From the NCBI GenBank assembly GCA_039619475.1, contig CM077115.1, positions 555,418,826-555,482,825 of the forward strand: a stretch of 64,000 nt of DNA, given 5' to 3'. The stretch comes from Icerya purchasi. Its lineage: Eukaryota; Arthropoda; Insecta; Hemiptera; Monophlebidae. Below, piece after piece: positions 35,694 to 47,892 of this stretch. The number at the start of each line of letters is the position of its first letter. Within the stretch, counting starts at the first letter, position 1. The notes below the pieces were generated by a model. That model was not told the DNA's origin and did no database searches. It saw only the letters and a program-made list of their open reading frames with translations. Made by a program: the position numbers and the translations under genes.

Positions 35694-35880
35694 GTTTTTT
35701 TTATTTTATTTTTGGGTACGACGGCACTACAGACATTATAACCCAGCACAAGTGAAATTTTTGAAAGTTTCAATGTGCGGCAGGGACGATCGAACGAGAT
35801 GGTAATCGAGCGAAACACAATTAACTAAAATTACCTACGCCATGGTAGTTGGCTAAAGTATATAATTAAAACTGCAGAAT
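35694..35880 (-). mobile_element. Short retroelement family R3, copy 2
   Basis: The reverse complement reads TTTTAGTTAATTGTGTTTCG, CCCTGCCGCACATTGAAACT, AATTTCACTTGTGCTGGGTT and TGTCTGTAGTGCCGTCGTAC, then an A-rich tail. Order and spacing match copies 1 and 3. Confidence 0.65.
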
Positions 35881-38450
35881 TATGCGAAATCCAGATATTT
35901 TATGCAATGTTTAGGCATTTCATATAATATCGCAAGTAGTTTTAGATAACACGTGAAAAATGATAATACTTTTTTATTATATAAAATCCGCGAATCTGTA
36001 TCGTGCCTATAGATGTTTCATATAACTAAATACACGAGGTACAAAAAAAGGAAAGAAATTTCTAGTTATTTTTCGCCTAATAATTTAAAATAGCATTAAA
36101 ACGCACATTCCTAAGAAGATATAGTATCATTATCGGTAGCGATTGGCACAATACAATTACGCACCGTACGCGAAGCACCAGGATGACGCGTGAACCGGGA
36201 AATTAGCGCCGAGACTGGCTTTTTTGAGTCACTCGAAAAAAGGTTCCAAGCAGATGTTCGAATCCATTCTCTCGAAAACAGTCGTCGGGATATCATTTGC
36301 GTTATTTTTAAGCGAGAATTACTGGAATAATTGTATTATTCCAGGGGGGTTACAACGCTGCCCATTACGATTCTTCGGAAAATGTGTGTTTAATGTTGCT
36401 TTACTGCTGAGTGAACCAAGCAAGGCACGTAGGCTAAGTAGAAAACGACCTCAAAACCTCATATACGTTATAAATACATATGCACGTGTGTGCGTGATGT
36501 GTGAGGATATGTGTGCGAGTGTACGTATAGCATGTATGCATAGTACAAATACAACACAGTATGTGTGTATGCATTTTGTGTATACATATATAATTTTAGC
36601 ACCCTTCACTGGATGGGCTACTTATTCATTTTAACTCAGATTCCATAGATTACCAAATAATCGATAAGACTAGCTGTAAAATAGCAAGAAAAGAAGAAGA
36701 AAAAATGTTCCTTTAAAAAAACAAGCGCTGTAACAAAACTCCGCTATAAAATATTAAATATAATTACTATTATCATTTGTAGATCAGTCTAAATCATGAG
36801 CTTAAACCCCCATTAGTCAACTCATCCGGGGTGCGCTTTCTTAAGGTTTTCTACTCGCATATCCACAGAGCGTGTCCGTAAACTACACTTTTTACAAAAT
36901 AAATCAATGACTTGAAAACCAAAGTGTCCTCTCTCGTTCCTGCTCGTTGAATGTTTAAAACGAATATTACGCAGCAATCGCCCGAAAAATTCGATCGCAC
37001 TCATTCGGCGTCCTCGTCCTCCGGATTCCTTTCACACCCGATTTGAAAAAGAAGCGGCTGCACTAATGGTATTGCTTGCGTGCTCCGGCACCGTTTTCTA
37101 GTGGCTATTATTCAGTTGGAAAGCTGCTGGCAGCAACATACTTAACCCGGTGCTGGTACTGCTCAGTTTTTAAACAAACTGGTTTTTCACTGTACCGCTT
37201 CGAATAATTAAACGCTCTTACTGACTGTATAAAATTTTATCTGCTCCGCTAGAGCTCTGCATTGATCTCTTTAGAAAAAACAATAAAAGTCAGTAGAAAA
37301 TACCACTTTCAAAAAGAAGAACAATATTGTACCCCGATATCTCACTCGGGCCGATGCTTCAAACTTTACAGACTGTTATTCCATTGTTAATCGGTACTAA
37401 TACATTGTGGACAGCATTGGTGTTTTAGTTGTGTATGCGCTTGTCTGCATCTATTATTTTTTTCAGATAAGTCGGCTGTAATAATTTGTCGCCAGAGGCA
37501 TTTAAACGGTTGCGTGTTATTTCTATACCGGCTCCGCCATCCTCCGATCCGCTATTACACACGTTTAGCGGTTTTCTGTCTCTCATTCTTTCTCCCTTTA
37601 TGCAATCATTTTTTTTTATCATTATTTTTTATCGCATACACGAAATCTCGCGACTACTGCCACGAGAGATATTTTTAAAAGTCACAAAATCCGACAAAAA
37701 TGATGATGATGATGATAATATTAATAATAATAATAATAATAATAACGATAATCGTAACAATAATAAACATGCACCGTTCGATTTTTTTATCGACTATCGC
37801 GAACTACATCTATTATTGTTGTACTTTCTTTTGTCTTTTGGGTACTACTGTTATTTTAGTTTGCAGGAAAATAATTTTAAAATATTTTCAAAAAATAATT
37901 TTTATCGCATGAAGACATATCTAAATAATATGCGCTCTCACGTATTTTATAAAATGATTAATTATTAAGCATAACTAAATATAATCATTATGTTAAAATA
38001 TTTATATCATATTCCGTATTTTTGCTTTTTTAACTGATGTCGTTTCTCGGTTTTTTACTCTTATGCCGTTATTGTTCATTTATATATATATATATTTTTT
38101 TTTATCGTAATTCATTTTCCTACTCCTGCGCCATTTTATGCCGTAGAATTATTTTAATTCATTATAAATAATTTTTGTTTTTAATTAAAAGAATCGTGTT
38201 TTTATTTCTACAATTGGAAATATGTGGCGTTCGTTTTGAGTATTAGGCATAAATAAAAATTAAATTTTGCATCCCTTCCTAAAAAGTAATTTGATTTTCG
38301 CGTTTCTTAAGCTACCGTTTCGGTTATTTAGAATTGTGATTGATTTCTTTAAGCCCAGCGTAAAGAAAAAAGGAGAAACTAGCGTTCTTTTCAAGAAACT
38401 CGGCCAGATTAAGAATTGAAAAATCGTTTCAACTACAAATGGCGTTCTAC
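35881..38450. other. AT-rich stretch without recognised genes
   Basis: It holds an impure GAT/AAT triplet array at 37698-37745 inside an open frame (37486-37968) that has no domain. The frames at 36111-36634 overlap on both strands. No gene is supported. Confidence 0.4.
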
Positions 38451-38880
38451 ATTTTTTTTTTGTTTTCTATTTCACCGAGATATGGACATTGACCGAGGAA
38501 CTAGGGAAGAAAAGGAAAGTGTAATTAGATGTTTACGCGAGCAGACAGAATGGAAACAAAAGCCGTTGTAACGGAAGGAAAAGGCTCTGGCGAAGGACAC
38601 GCTACATTTGAGCAGTTCTAATTAGTAAAAGTGACGAGTAGAACAAGGAACATTCAGCAGCAACGGAAGAGCATTCAAAAGAGACATGATCAGCATCGCG
38701 TATAAAAAGAAAAGTAGAAGGGTGACAAAATACGGAAAAGCGATGAGAGTCGCAAACGCTGTCTCTAAAACGTAGATGACAAGTAGCTACCGTGACGTAG
38801 TCAGTTAAGCAGTGGTATTTCGCTCGGATAGCGAGACTCGAATCCCGTTGTACTCCTAAAAATTTCACTCGTGCCCGGTT
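38451..38880 (-). mobile_element. LINE-A copy, 3' fragment
   Basis: The minus strand encodes RFRDSVCDSHRFSVFCHPS followed by RDADHVSFECSSVAAECSLF, matching the C-terminal FRFSLISSPHCPLHPDDA and DADHVFFQCSSLSVERSALY of the long copy. The 3' tail reads TTCCTCGGTCAATGTCC and then an A-rich stretch at 38451-38461. It is 5'-truncated within the C-terminal domain. Confidence 0.75.
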
Positions 38881-41074
38881 AATGTCACCATAGTTGACGC
38901 GTTCAAAAAGGGCGAAAAAAAAAAAATAAATAAAGCACGAATGACAGATTGCAGGAAGAGGTGAGAACGCTGCAAAGAAGAAAAATTAAGAAATCAAAGG
39001 TGAAACGGAGGATCGGTAGAATCTACACATTTTCGAACAATCGCATTTTCTTTTTTCTTATGATACTAGTGGGAATTTTGATTTATTTCAAAATTGTTCA
39101 TCCCTGAAAAATAAAGTAAATTTACTTTCTTTATTGTTATACACGATTGAAAATTTTAATAAATGACTTGATATGACAATGTCGCGGATGTAATGCCATG
39201 TTAAAAATTTCGGGACTGTATTGTCGCACAATTGCAATGATTTGCTGTCTTGACATACGGTACGGAATATAATATCTTCAAAATTTAATGCAGCTTACTT
39301 CAATTTTTCCGATTACAACTCTGCGAGCACGATATTTAGAAATCGTAGCGACTACTAATTCTAATGTCTTCTTAAGAGAGTTTTTATTAAAACTTTTTTT
39401 CGATATTTTATTTTAAATTTATTGCCGGTTTCTAACATATATTTACGGAACTTGTGTAAAAAAACTGTGTCTGTGGCCGGAAAATAGGGCCGCTTATGAA
39501 ATTGTTGCGGAAGAGAACTTCAACGGGTTATGGGGGGAGTTTTCACATAACCTAACGAACGAAGGGAGTGTTTTTTACTATAATTAGGATGAAGAAGCAC
39601 CGGTTTTTATGCGACCGCCTGCGAATATCCTATAATACAGCGCGAAATTGTTGGTATATCGTAATAATGGCGTCTCAGTTGGGAACTCCCCGATGATACT
39701 CTTCTATTTGTTGGTACAAGTTCTTCTGTAATGTCGGTTGAAGTAGGTTGTTCTGTTGTTGATAATTCCCCGCTCGTACATAGCGTACATAATTATGTAA
39801 CTTCCGATGAACCGCATAAAAACTATTGAACATGACATTAAGCACGCTGGAAAACTCCGATTATCATAATACCATACATACTTCCATAGAATGCCGAAAA
39901 AGAAATTAACTCATCAATAGATGTCTGCTGGTTTTCTTTGCGCAAAAAAGTGAATTTACCATCGGATTTTTAAAATACAAATTTACAGCATTTTATTGGA
40001 GTTTTTTTTATAGAAAAATTTATTCATATTTAATATTCATCTGTTATTATAACAATTGACAGATATACTCCGGGATAAAAAAAAAACGTGTAAATATGAA
40101 ATTTAATCAAGTCCAAATTTGATTTAGGTGACAATTTGTATATATTTAATGTTTAGTATTATTTCTTTAACTTCCATTACATTAACAGAAATATATCTTA
40201 TTATTAAATATGACAGAGGAATAAGATATTATTATTCATTAATTTGCATATGAAGTTTTAGCTTTAATTAATTACGTATCTTAATTATGAGTATTTCGAT
40301 CGTAGTTACTTAGATCTAAACCAGAATGATTTATGAAAATTAAACAGCATATCTCTACTAGTATATTTTAAAAATATTATATTTTACAATAAATATTATT
40401 AAAATATAATTTTCAGTCTTTTATTTATTTATTTATTTATTTTATATGTCATAATCAGCAACTTAGGCTAGAGGCACGTAAATTAAATTTTCAGTCTTTT
40501 AAACACCGTTATGATTCTTTAAAATAGTAAAATAATTTAAAACTTTACAATATATTTTTTTCATGTAATATTAATCAAGTATACCGAATGATATCAGATG
40601 CGAATGTCACGTATTTAAAAGATCACTCTCATTGGGTCTCGCAACATTCTTTTACTCATCTTTGTAATGATATATTTTTAAAATGACGTAGAAATATTGT
40701 ACTCGCTGCGTCTCGCATAAACATTATAATAACTCAAGTCTGTTTGTATATACAAATGCAACGTTGCCATATTAGTAGCTTATATATTCATGGAGTATTA
40801 TATATTATGTCGTTAAATGTTATTTTTTTTAATGAGCAATATTGTTTCCATGTGCATTTGATAGTATGTTTCCTTTGTTACACTGAGTCATCTGCTACAT
40901 AATTATGTATACTTTGTAACTTCTCACGGGGAGAGTGGGCCATAACATTGGGCAAAGTGCAATTTTCTAGTTTTACCATTGCTAAGTCACATGTAGCATT
41001 TCAAATGTTTATCTTAAACGCCAAGCAATCGTGTACGACCGGGTTAATTGAAAATTTGAAACTTGCCTAGTGAG
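38881..41074. other. AT-rich stretch without recognised genes
   Basis: Only short A/T runs and a small (TATT)n at 40423-40442 are visible. I see no gene or repeat-family member. Confidence 0.5.
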
Positions 41075-41270
41075 TAACATTCGAAACAGAATTATTTTCG
41101 CCCAACGCCGTGTTGATAACATTACTTGATTGACGTTTCGGATATAGCTTACACTGACCATCGTCAGAACTGATATGATAGCTGGTGTAAAAGTTATATC
41201 CGAAATGTCAGTCAAGTAATTTTATCGCCAACACAGCGTTTAGCGAAAATAACTTTATTTCTAATATTCT
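41075..41270. mobile_element. Inverted repeat 2 (head-to-head), with hammerhead-like motifs
   Basis: Arms at 41075-41167 and 41170-41270 are inverted copies meeting at a two-base centre. Both arms share CTGA.GATGGTCAGTGTAA-like sequence, TATATCCGAAACGTCAATCA, AGTAATGTTATC, AACACGGCGTT and GCGAAAATAA, with small indels. The minus-strand arm holds CTGACGA (41161-41167) and CCGAAAC (41135-41141), which resemble the two conserved core parts of a hammerhead ribozyme; the other arm is CTGATATGA / CCGAAAT. Helices I and III are not evident, so ribozyme activity is doubtful. Such sequence is compatible with termini of Penelope-like elements; that link is inference. Confidence 0.7.
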
Positions 41271-41587
41271 AATCGGTTAATTGTTTTCTCCGAGAAGTGC
41301 GATTATATGTTTTTTTAATTCATTTTATTTGACAAGACTCGATATTTCGCCGTAATGTGCAGCTCTCCAATTGTAAACATTACCGGGAAATTCTCTTAAG
41401 CAGATGCACGCATGTGTGTCAGTCAAATGTGTCCAATTCTTATAACCTGCACGGAGTCACCTCTTGATACACGTCTGCCGATTCAATGAGAAGTCTCCCA
41501 GGGTCTTGTATTGTTGCGGTGTTAAAATGTAATATCGACCAGAGAATTTCTTTTGTCATTCTTTGTGATTTATGTTTTTAAATTTCG

Positions 41588-41612
41588 AGCAGGCGTAAAA
41601 GTTATACCGAAA
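41588..41612 (+). repeat. Short relic related to inverted repeat 2
   Basis: CAGGCGTAAAAGTTATACCG plus AAAA here matches CTGGTGTAAAAGTTATATCCGAAA-type sequence of the right arm at 41180-41205. It may be a second, truncated copy, or chance. Confidence 0.35.
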
Positions 41613-43000
41613 ACATAGTTGCTGATCTCGATACCACCAGCACCATTTGGTTACCTACTTTGTACGTTATAGTATAAACAAGCGAAGACAACGTCTTGTT
41701 TACATTTTGATCTCTATGTTTTCTGCACAAACAATGGGGTCAATTGGACTATGTGAGAAGTAAAAAATGAAGCTCATCGCAATCGCCAATTATAAAGAAG
41801 GACTATTTCGTTGAGGAACCCGACTATTCTTTGTAATACACCTACTGTTAGTTTTTGTTTTTTTTTTAGACTCGCTGACAAAGAGCATTGACCCATGTTC
41901 GACAAGTTATTTTAAAGGACTTTGTACAATTTAAAACCGCTAATCATTTATTTTTATCAGACGTCGATCTCTTTTTTATTTTTTGCCAACTATAAACGAC
42001 ATTTCTTATAATATTATTAGTATTTAAAATTACGGCAAAATTGTTTTTTTCCGCAATTCCACCCGTGTTAGTTTTGTAAATTCCTCCACTCTATGTGTTT
42101 TTTTTTTTAAAAAATTTAGATATGCCAATAAGTTTCGTAAAATAGGAGCCAATAACATTGCTCACAACCAAATCTCCTCGGGATTTTGACAAGGTTTTCC
42201 CTTCCTTGTACAGACAAACATCTTAAATAAATAGAATGTACGTTTACGATAACTGGTTCATATGATTCTCATAAATAGACGATATACAATAAAGGCGATT
42301 AGTTTCAAAAATTCCGTTTTGTATGAACGATGATTTTACGTAAATACTTCGATTTTCGCTTCTGTTTTTTATTTGTGCCATTTGAATTACGCTACTTTTT
42401 ATAGTGATTTTTAATTACACGTTGTTCTCGTTCCATTCCGATTTTTAATTTCTTGAAACGCCGAACATATTGCGTAGCGAAAGCTTAATCGAGGTAATAA
42501 AAGTTTTAAAAAATACGTCTGCTCGGACACTCCTTTGGTAAGTTTGTTTTTTTTTTCGTTTTTTTTTTTTTTGTGTGTGTGTGTGTGTGTGAAACAAAAG
42601 TACAATTTCAAGCAGGTAATAATGAATAACTGCTTGGGACTAAAATTAGAATTAGAATTATCGTATAAAAGTACATTTACTAAATTCTTTAGTAAGATAT
42701 CGAGTTCCTTTACAGATCAATCGATATTTATTGAGATCCCTGAATTTTCCTGCACATATTGAAAAGGAATAATTTTTCCAAAAGGAAAAGGTCGATTATT
42801 TATAACGTTATACTTTAAATTAGAGGGTTATACTTGTTTTAATGGTATTTTATAAATTACTTTCATGTATATGCGATTATTATTTCTCGTGTTGAGAACA
42901 ACAATAACGTTTTTTAAGAAAAGCGCGTATTTGTTTTAAAATAAATCATTAAATATAACGGGTTATTATAATTTAAGAAATCTTAAGAAATCGCGCTCCG
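41613..43000. other. AT-rich stretch without recognised genes
   Basis: It contains a (TG)n at 42572-42591 next to T-runs. Opposing short frames at 42411-42762 are driven by these repeats. No gene is supported. Confidence 0.5.
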
Positions 43001-43559
43001 TTAAATACCATCATTCTCCTCCTCCTCCTTCTTATTATGAATCTCTGTCGGCAGAGCGCTTGCTTCTTCTACGTTCTCTGCCGTCTAGCTAGCCTCTCAG
43101 TCCCAAACAGTTATCGACAACTATGGTTGCAGGTACCTATCATTTTTTAAACTGTTATAACTTTAAACAGCGCCCGCGGTATTCCAATACTTTTCAGACT
43201 TTATCATAAGCTGGCAAATCGTACATCCAAGAAGAGTACTCTACGTTGATTTGTAATTCTTTTTTCCGAATCCGATGATGAGATACTTACACAGTTGAAT
43301 TTACCACCGGCTTTACAAAAACAGCTTTAAAAGGAGTTATTGCCCGTAATTGTAATATCTGTCCGTATTGCACGTGGCACGGAAATAATCGTTTTGGGCG
43401 CCTCCGAGAGGTAATCATTCCGCAGATAACATTGATAGTTTGAAATTTTTCACTTTGAAACGGTATGTTGTCCGATAATAACGAAACGTCGGTTTAATTT
43501 CGATTAAAAGGCAAACGAGCGAAATCTCGAACGACCTAATCGAATCGTGTCCCGGAAAT

Positions 43560-43900
43560 TACTACTACTACTACTACTAGCAGATAAAATTATGCCAGCA
43601 ACAGTGGCAGGATGGCGCTGTCGAATTTTGCCATTATAGCACAGCGACGGATGGCGTACGGAGGGCGTCTGATAATCGGAATTTGATTAAACGAGAGCTT
43701 CTGGTTAATTAAAGGTGCTCTTGGAGGAGCTTATTGTCGAGTGTTAATTAAACGTGGCCGTCGAAGCGCCGAGACTAATGTAAACTTGAATAAAACTATT
43801 CGCGATAAATCTTCATAATACGCGTTGTTTGTTCGCTCGAAAGTTAATTTAATCCGGTTGCGATAATGAGGAGACTGGGGCGAAAGTGTGCGGCCGCCCG
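43560..43900. promoter_or_regulatory. Candidate regulatory block with TTAATTAA sites
   Basis: This block is clearly GC-richer than its flanks and extends weakly from about 43.3 to 44.2 kb. It has two perfect TTAATTAA sites (43705-43712 and 43745-43752) plus TTTGATTAAACG, AAGTTAATTTAATCC and two GCGATAA motifs within 170 bases. TAATTA cores are homeodomain binding sites (established). A cluster in a GC-richer island suggests an enhancer, but there is no gene nearby to link it to. A (ACT)n array at 43561-43579 borders it. Confidence 0.25.
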
Positions 43901-44194
43901 GCTCGGTAGAGGTGTTACAAAGATAAAGGTTGCTTACACACTAAACGTCTCCCCCGAGAGTTGCTTTATTATCTTTTCTGGACCGATTTCGATTTCGACT
44001 GCCTTATTATAACCGCATTTAAAATGTCAGCTTTTGATGAACATGTAGGCGCCTAGCCAGGTTATATTCCCAGGGCAATTTTTCTGCGAGTAGAAATTGC
44101 CAGCGCTACTCTATTAACGCGACCGCCACCGCATTGTCCTGTCCGGAGCTATCGCTTGTAGCAGGTATCAGTTTAATTTAGTGTTTATAATCCC

Positions 44195-44283
44195 CGTCTA
44201 TAGTCCACCGTCTATAGTCCACCGGCTATACCCCACCGTCTATACCCCACCGTCTATACCCCACCGTCTATACCCCACCGTCT
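44195..44283. repeat. 14-bp tandem repeat
   Basis: The unit CGTCTATACCCCAC is present about 6.4 times. The first two units read CGTCTATAGTCCAC and the third CGGCTATACCCCAC, so the right-hand units are the more homogenised ones. Confidence 0.95.
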
Positions 44284-44589
44284 GCGTGCTCAATGCCGTT
44301 CTGAGAATACAAACTAATAATGTAACACCTATTACGCGTCATTATTAATAATAAATTTGACGATTACGTTTTTGCAGTAGACTAAAATGCTGAAATGAAT
44401 CTTTCGATTTTCTGGGTGCCGAAATGTGCGCTCGATAGAAATATTTGCTATTAATTTTTTTTTTTTTTTGAGTAACTCGCTCGTTAAAAAAATGTAAAAT
44501 ACTCTGAGATATAATAATGGCGGTTGTGTCCGCTATGCTGCAACTGCCGGGCAGGAAAAGTTTCGAAAAAAAAAAAAAATCAATTATTA

Positions 44590-45087
44590 CAACAACGATT
44601 TTGATTACGATTTCTCGATTTGTCGTTCAGACCGGTCAATTTTTATCCAAATTTTCTTCTTCTAATAGGAAGTGTTATATTTATCCCTTTTTATTCTCTA
44701 ATCCTGAATCCTTTTTTCTTAAACTCAACCTCCTCCTCATCTTTGGTACTACGACTTTCCTTATCTTTCACGCTTTCCTATCTCTTCTATCTGCAGGCTT
44801 CGCGTTGACTGTTGTATGTAGGCTTCCTACATCCTCTTTTTTCGTTCCTTTCTGTTCTTTTCATCCTGAATAGAACGCTGCCACTTTTATAGACAACTCC
44901 TGAATCTTGACCTGCTCTCCGGTATAATGCTTCATTTATATTCCTTCACTTCCATCTACGGCAATCATTCCTATTATAGTGTCTTTCACATTTCTATCTC
45001 TAATAGTATTGAATTCTAATTCGTTTCTCCCATAATCTAATGGTGGGCAATGCTCTCGGCTAGCTATCTCAAAAAAAAAAAAAAAAA
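44590..45087 (+). mobile_element. Probable LINE-A copy, 3' end with poly(A)
   Basis: The T/C-biased plus strand encodes SFRPVNFYPNFLLL, comparable to RFWSDTYVSSFSN of LINE-A, and later RLPTSSFFVPFCSFHPE comparable to LLPSSRFRF...CPLHPDD. It ends in a 17-base A-run. The alignment is patchy, and the 3' tail is less like the LINE-A consensus than in other copies. Confidence 0.45.
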
Positions 45088-45259
45088 TTAAATACCATCT
45101 CTGCCGATTAAGCTACTTGCGATGAGAATAGAAATTGACGTTGGGATTGAATGGTAACCGCGACAATGTATGTTCGAGAACTTAAGTATGATCCGTAACA
45201 GTATTGGAGCATGATGATTTTGGTTTTTTTCCTTAATTTTATTAAAAATGTACCCTCAG

Positions 45260-45432
45260 CTTTACACACTATTCACCGGTGTACGGACGATTGATAGCAG
45301 TCGGAGTTGGTTAATTATGTTTCTTTCGTTCGGGTAGAATATCCGCTGCTACGCATTGTAACTGCCTAAAATTTCACTTATACTAGATTATAATGTTCAT
45401 AGTTGGTGCGCATCAGAAAAAAAAAGAGTTAA
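45260..45432 (+). mobile_element. Short retroelement family R3, copy 3
   Basis: The plus strand reads TTGGTTAATTATGTTTCTTT, CGGGTAGAATATCCGCTGCT, AATTTCACTTATACTAGATT and AATGTTCATAGTTGGTGCGC, then an A-run. It is the only plus-strand copy and shows the element's 3' end ahead of poly(A), which sets the orientation of the family. Confidence 0.65.
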
Positions 45433-46991
45433 TAAAATTTTATTTAGCAATGAAAGAATCGAAGTAACTGTAAAATTCCTCACAAATGATAATAAATGTG
45501 CAGCCGCGTCAAATCAAATACGCACCTGTGCTGTCCTCGTACATTACGATCGTAAAGTTTCAAAAATTCACCTGCTAGTTGCTAATACGATACAAATATT
45601 GTACACGCGTCAACAGTGCGCTAAGAATATACGCTTGCTCCGAATTTGTAATGCAACAGATTTGTACGCTTTGAACATTTTTTAAATTTTGTTGATCTCT
45701 AATAAAGACTTTTGTATTTAATGTTTCGTCATTTTTAAAATACTATTTAATTGTGGGAAGATATTATGTTAAAATTGAACTTTCAACTTCACTGTTATCC
45801 TTGAAGAATAATTTCCTTTCTTTTTCAGTATTTTTTTTTTCCATTTTATTAGTCGAAAAACAAAGTAATTAATAACGCAAACTAGTATCAGATTGGCTAT
45901 AACTAGGCAAATACGCGTTTAAATTATTGCGAAGGGAAATTTTGAATAAACTGCTTCACCACCGATGGTACTTGAATGTAAACAGATAAGTATTTACCGG
46001 CTCCATTATATCAGTTATTCGTATTCGAAATTTTACGAACAAAACGAAAATGTCTGCAAACAACTTACGTATTTATTGGATTATGTATCGTTAAAAGATG
46101 ATAGAAAATTGTCTTCTCTATAACGGAGTCGATGACCTTTTTTTTTTTTTTTAATGCCGATAAAATAAAATTCATATTTGATCGAGATATTTTCCAAAAA
46201 GCGAAAGAACCATCAATAGGGTCTGTAATTTTGTGAGCGAATCTGATAGTAGTATACTAGAAATAAAGAAAAAGTCCTCGAGAGAGATAGTATGCGACTA
46301 TTAAATAAACAGATTCGAACTGCTTTAGTTTTCGAACATCAAATAATAGAATTAATCCGGTCAGTTTCACCCCTACATTTATTTACGTATTCTTTATATC
46401 ATTTATGTGTTTCCGAGAGTATAAATTTACATAGTCCGCGTGGTATGTTTTTTTTATAACAACATTTAGCCAATTTCCGATAATCTCTACTTCTATGATA
46501 GCCATACTACATTCGTCCGTCCACTCCACTATCTTCGTCTTGTTTTATTTATTTAATTTTTAACGAAACTATCCTGTGTTTAATTACAAGGCTGTTAATA
46601 TTTCGTATTGTCAGCCGTAAGCCCCAACTAATCGCACATAAATAAAAACAGTTCTAGCCGTTGTTAGTGAATCTGACGGTATATCACATGGATAACAGTT
46701 GTTTATTAAACGGATGATAGGAAAAAATAAAGAAAAATTCTTACATACAGTGTTCACTACCACAGCTATTCTATTGTTAATTTAATTAGGCCTATGTGAG
46801 ATTTATTTGTTTGTTTTTTTTTTGGTTATCTGACGACTGAGATCCATTTTTGGTATTACATTTGTTCATAATTGGTTCGTAGTTATTTAAAAAAAAATTT
46901 TATCACGTTTTTGCTTTTAAAAAATATTATTTTTGTATTATTATATATATCATAATAATCATACATACAAACACACACACACACACACACA

Positions 46992-47037
<46 letters not shown>

Positions 47038-47764
47038 CAACCCTTCGGGCCTTGCCATGGTAACAAATTCTCCACCGTGGAGATGATGCATAAAATTTGA
47101 TCCTTTCCAATAATTTAATCAGCCTGATCTCTACGAATTATTTTACGAGTCCAAGTTTCCTCAATTTGACTTTTTCCTCTTATACTATGAAGAAACCTTA
47201 CGGGTTCTTGCAGTAGTGATAATGTTTCTTTTTCTACTTTTTCAAGCCTCTTCATTCTATACCCTGGAATCTGTCTAAAACAAATTGGACTCTGTTCCGT
47301 TCTCTTGTAATTTCAATTTCGATCTCAAACGTATTTCTACAATCTATCGCGTGTCTAAACTTAACGCTTCCTCCCATTTTGCCGCCATTCATCCACATCA
47401 TTTTTTCTTTGGTAGAATGAGAAGCGCTTTGCTGCGTTTGACCACATAATCGAGCCAATTTTAGAATCTTTCGTTGAAACCCTACTACGGGCGAAAGCAT
47501 AAAGTCGGTGTCCACTTAAAACCTTAAAGAAATCCTCTTAGAAGAATTTCTACTTACTTTCTCCGGAACTATTCCTTTTTCGTATATATATATATATATA
47601 TATATATATGGAAAATGGCTAGAACTTTTAAATTCTCATCCTTTAAGTGTCCGTCCAATTTCAACATTTTTGTTGATATTATATTTTACTGTAATGATTC
47701 ATATCGATGATCAAAAAAAATCAAATTACGAGTACATTAATAATTCCCGTGTTAATGGAATTAA
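45433..47764. other. AT-rich stretch without recognised genes
   Basis: It includes a compound (AC)n(AT)n array at 46970-47033 and a (TA)n at 47583-47609. The 87-codon minus frame at 47252-47515 has no recognised domain. No gene is supported. Confidence 0.45.
46970..47033. repeat. (AC)n(TA)n compound microsatellite
   Basis: About 12 AC units run directly into about 19 TA units. Confidence 0.95.
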
Positions 47765-47892
47765 TAGCCTGTTACTTTCCTTTGCGCTTTCTATATCTGA
47801 TATCACATAGCATTTTAACCTTTTAGGTAGTTGTTCTTGCTTCTTTCCTTTCTATTTTTTTCGGGGTTAAGGTCCTTGATTGACGAGCCCAA
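47765..47892 (+). mobile_element. LINE-A 3' terminus, short copy
   Basis: The end reads GGGGTTAAGGTCCTTGATTG plus ACGAGCCCAAGG, nearly identical to the terminal TCCTTGGTTGACGAGCCCAA of the long copy. The preceding T/C-rich 100 bases align loosely with its 3' UTR. Instead of poly(A), a GGAGGGGGGA stretch follows, so the tail has been lost or replaced. Confidence 0.7.

Noticed and set aside
37486..37968. 160-codon frame with Asp/Asn run
   Set aside because: Held open by a GAT/AAT triplet array; flanks have no domain.
42960..43145. Possible first exon with donor-like CAGGTACCT after an ATG
   Set aside because: A single splice-like hexamer is expected by chance and no coding frame or partner exon was found.
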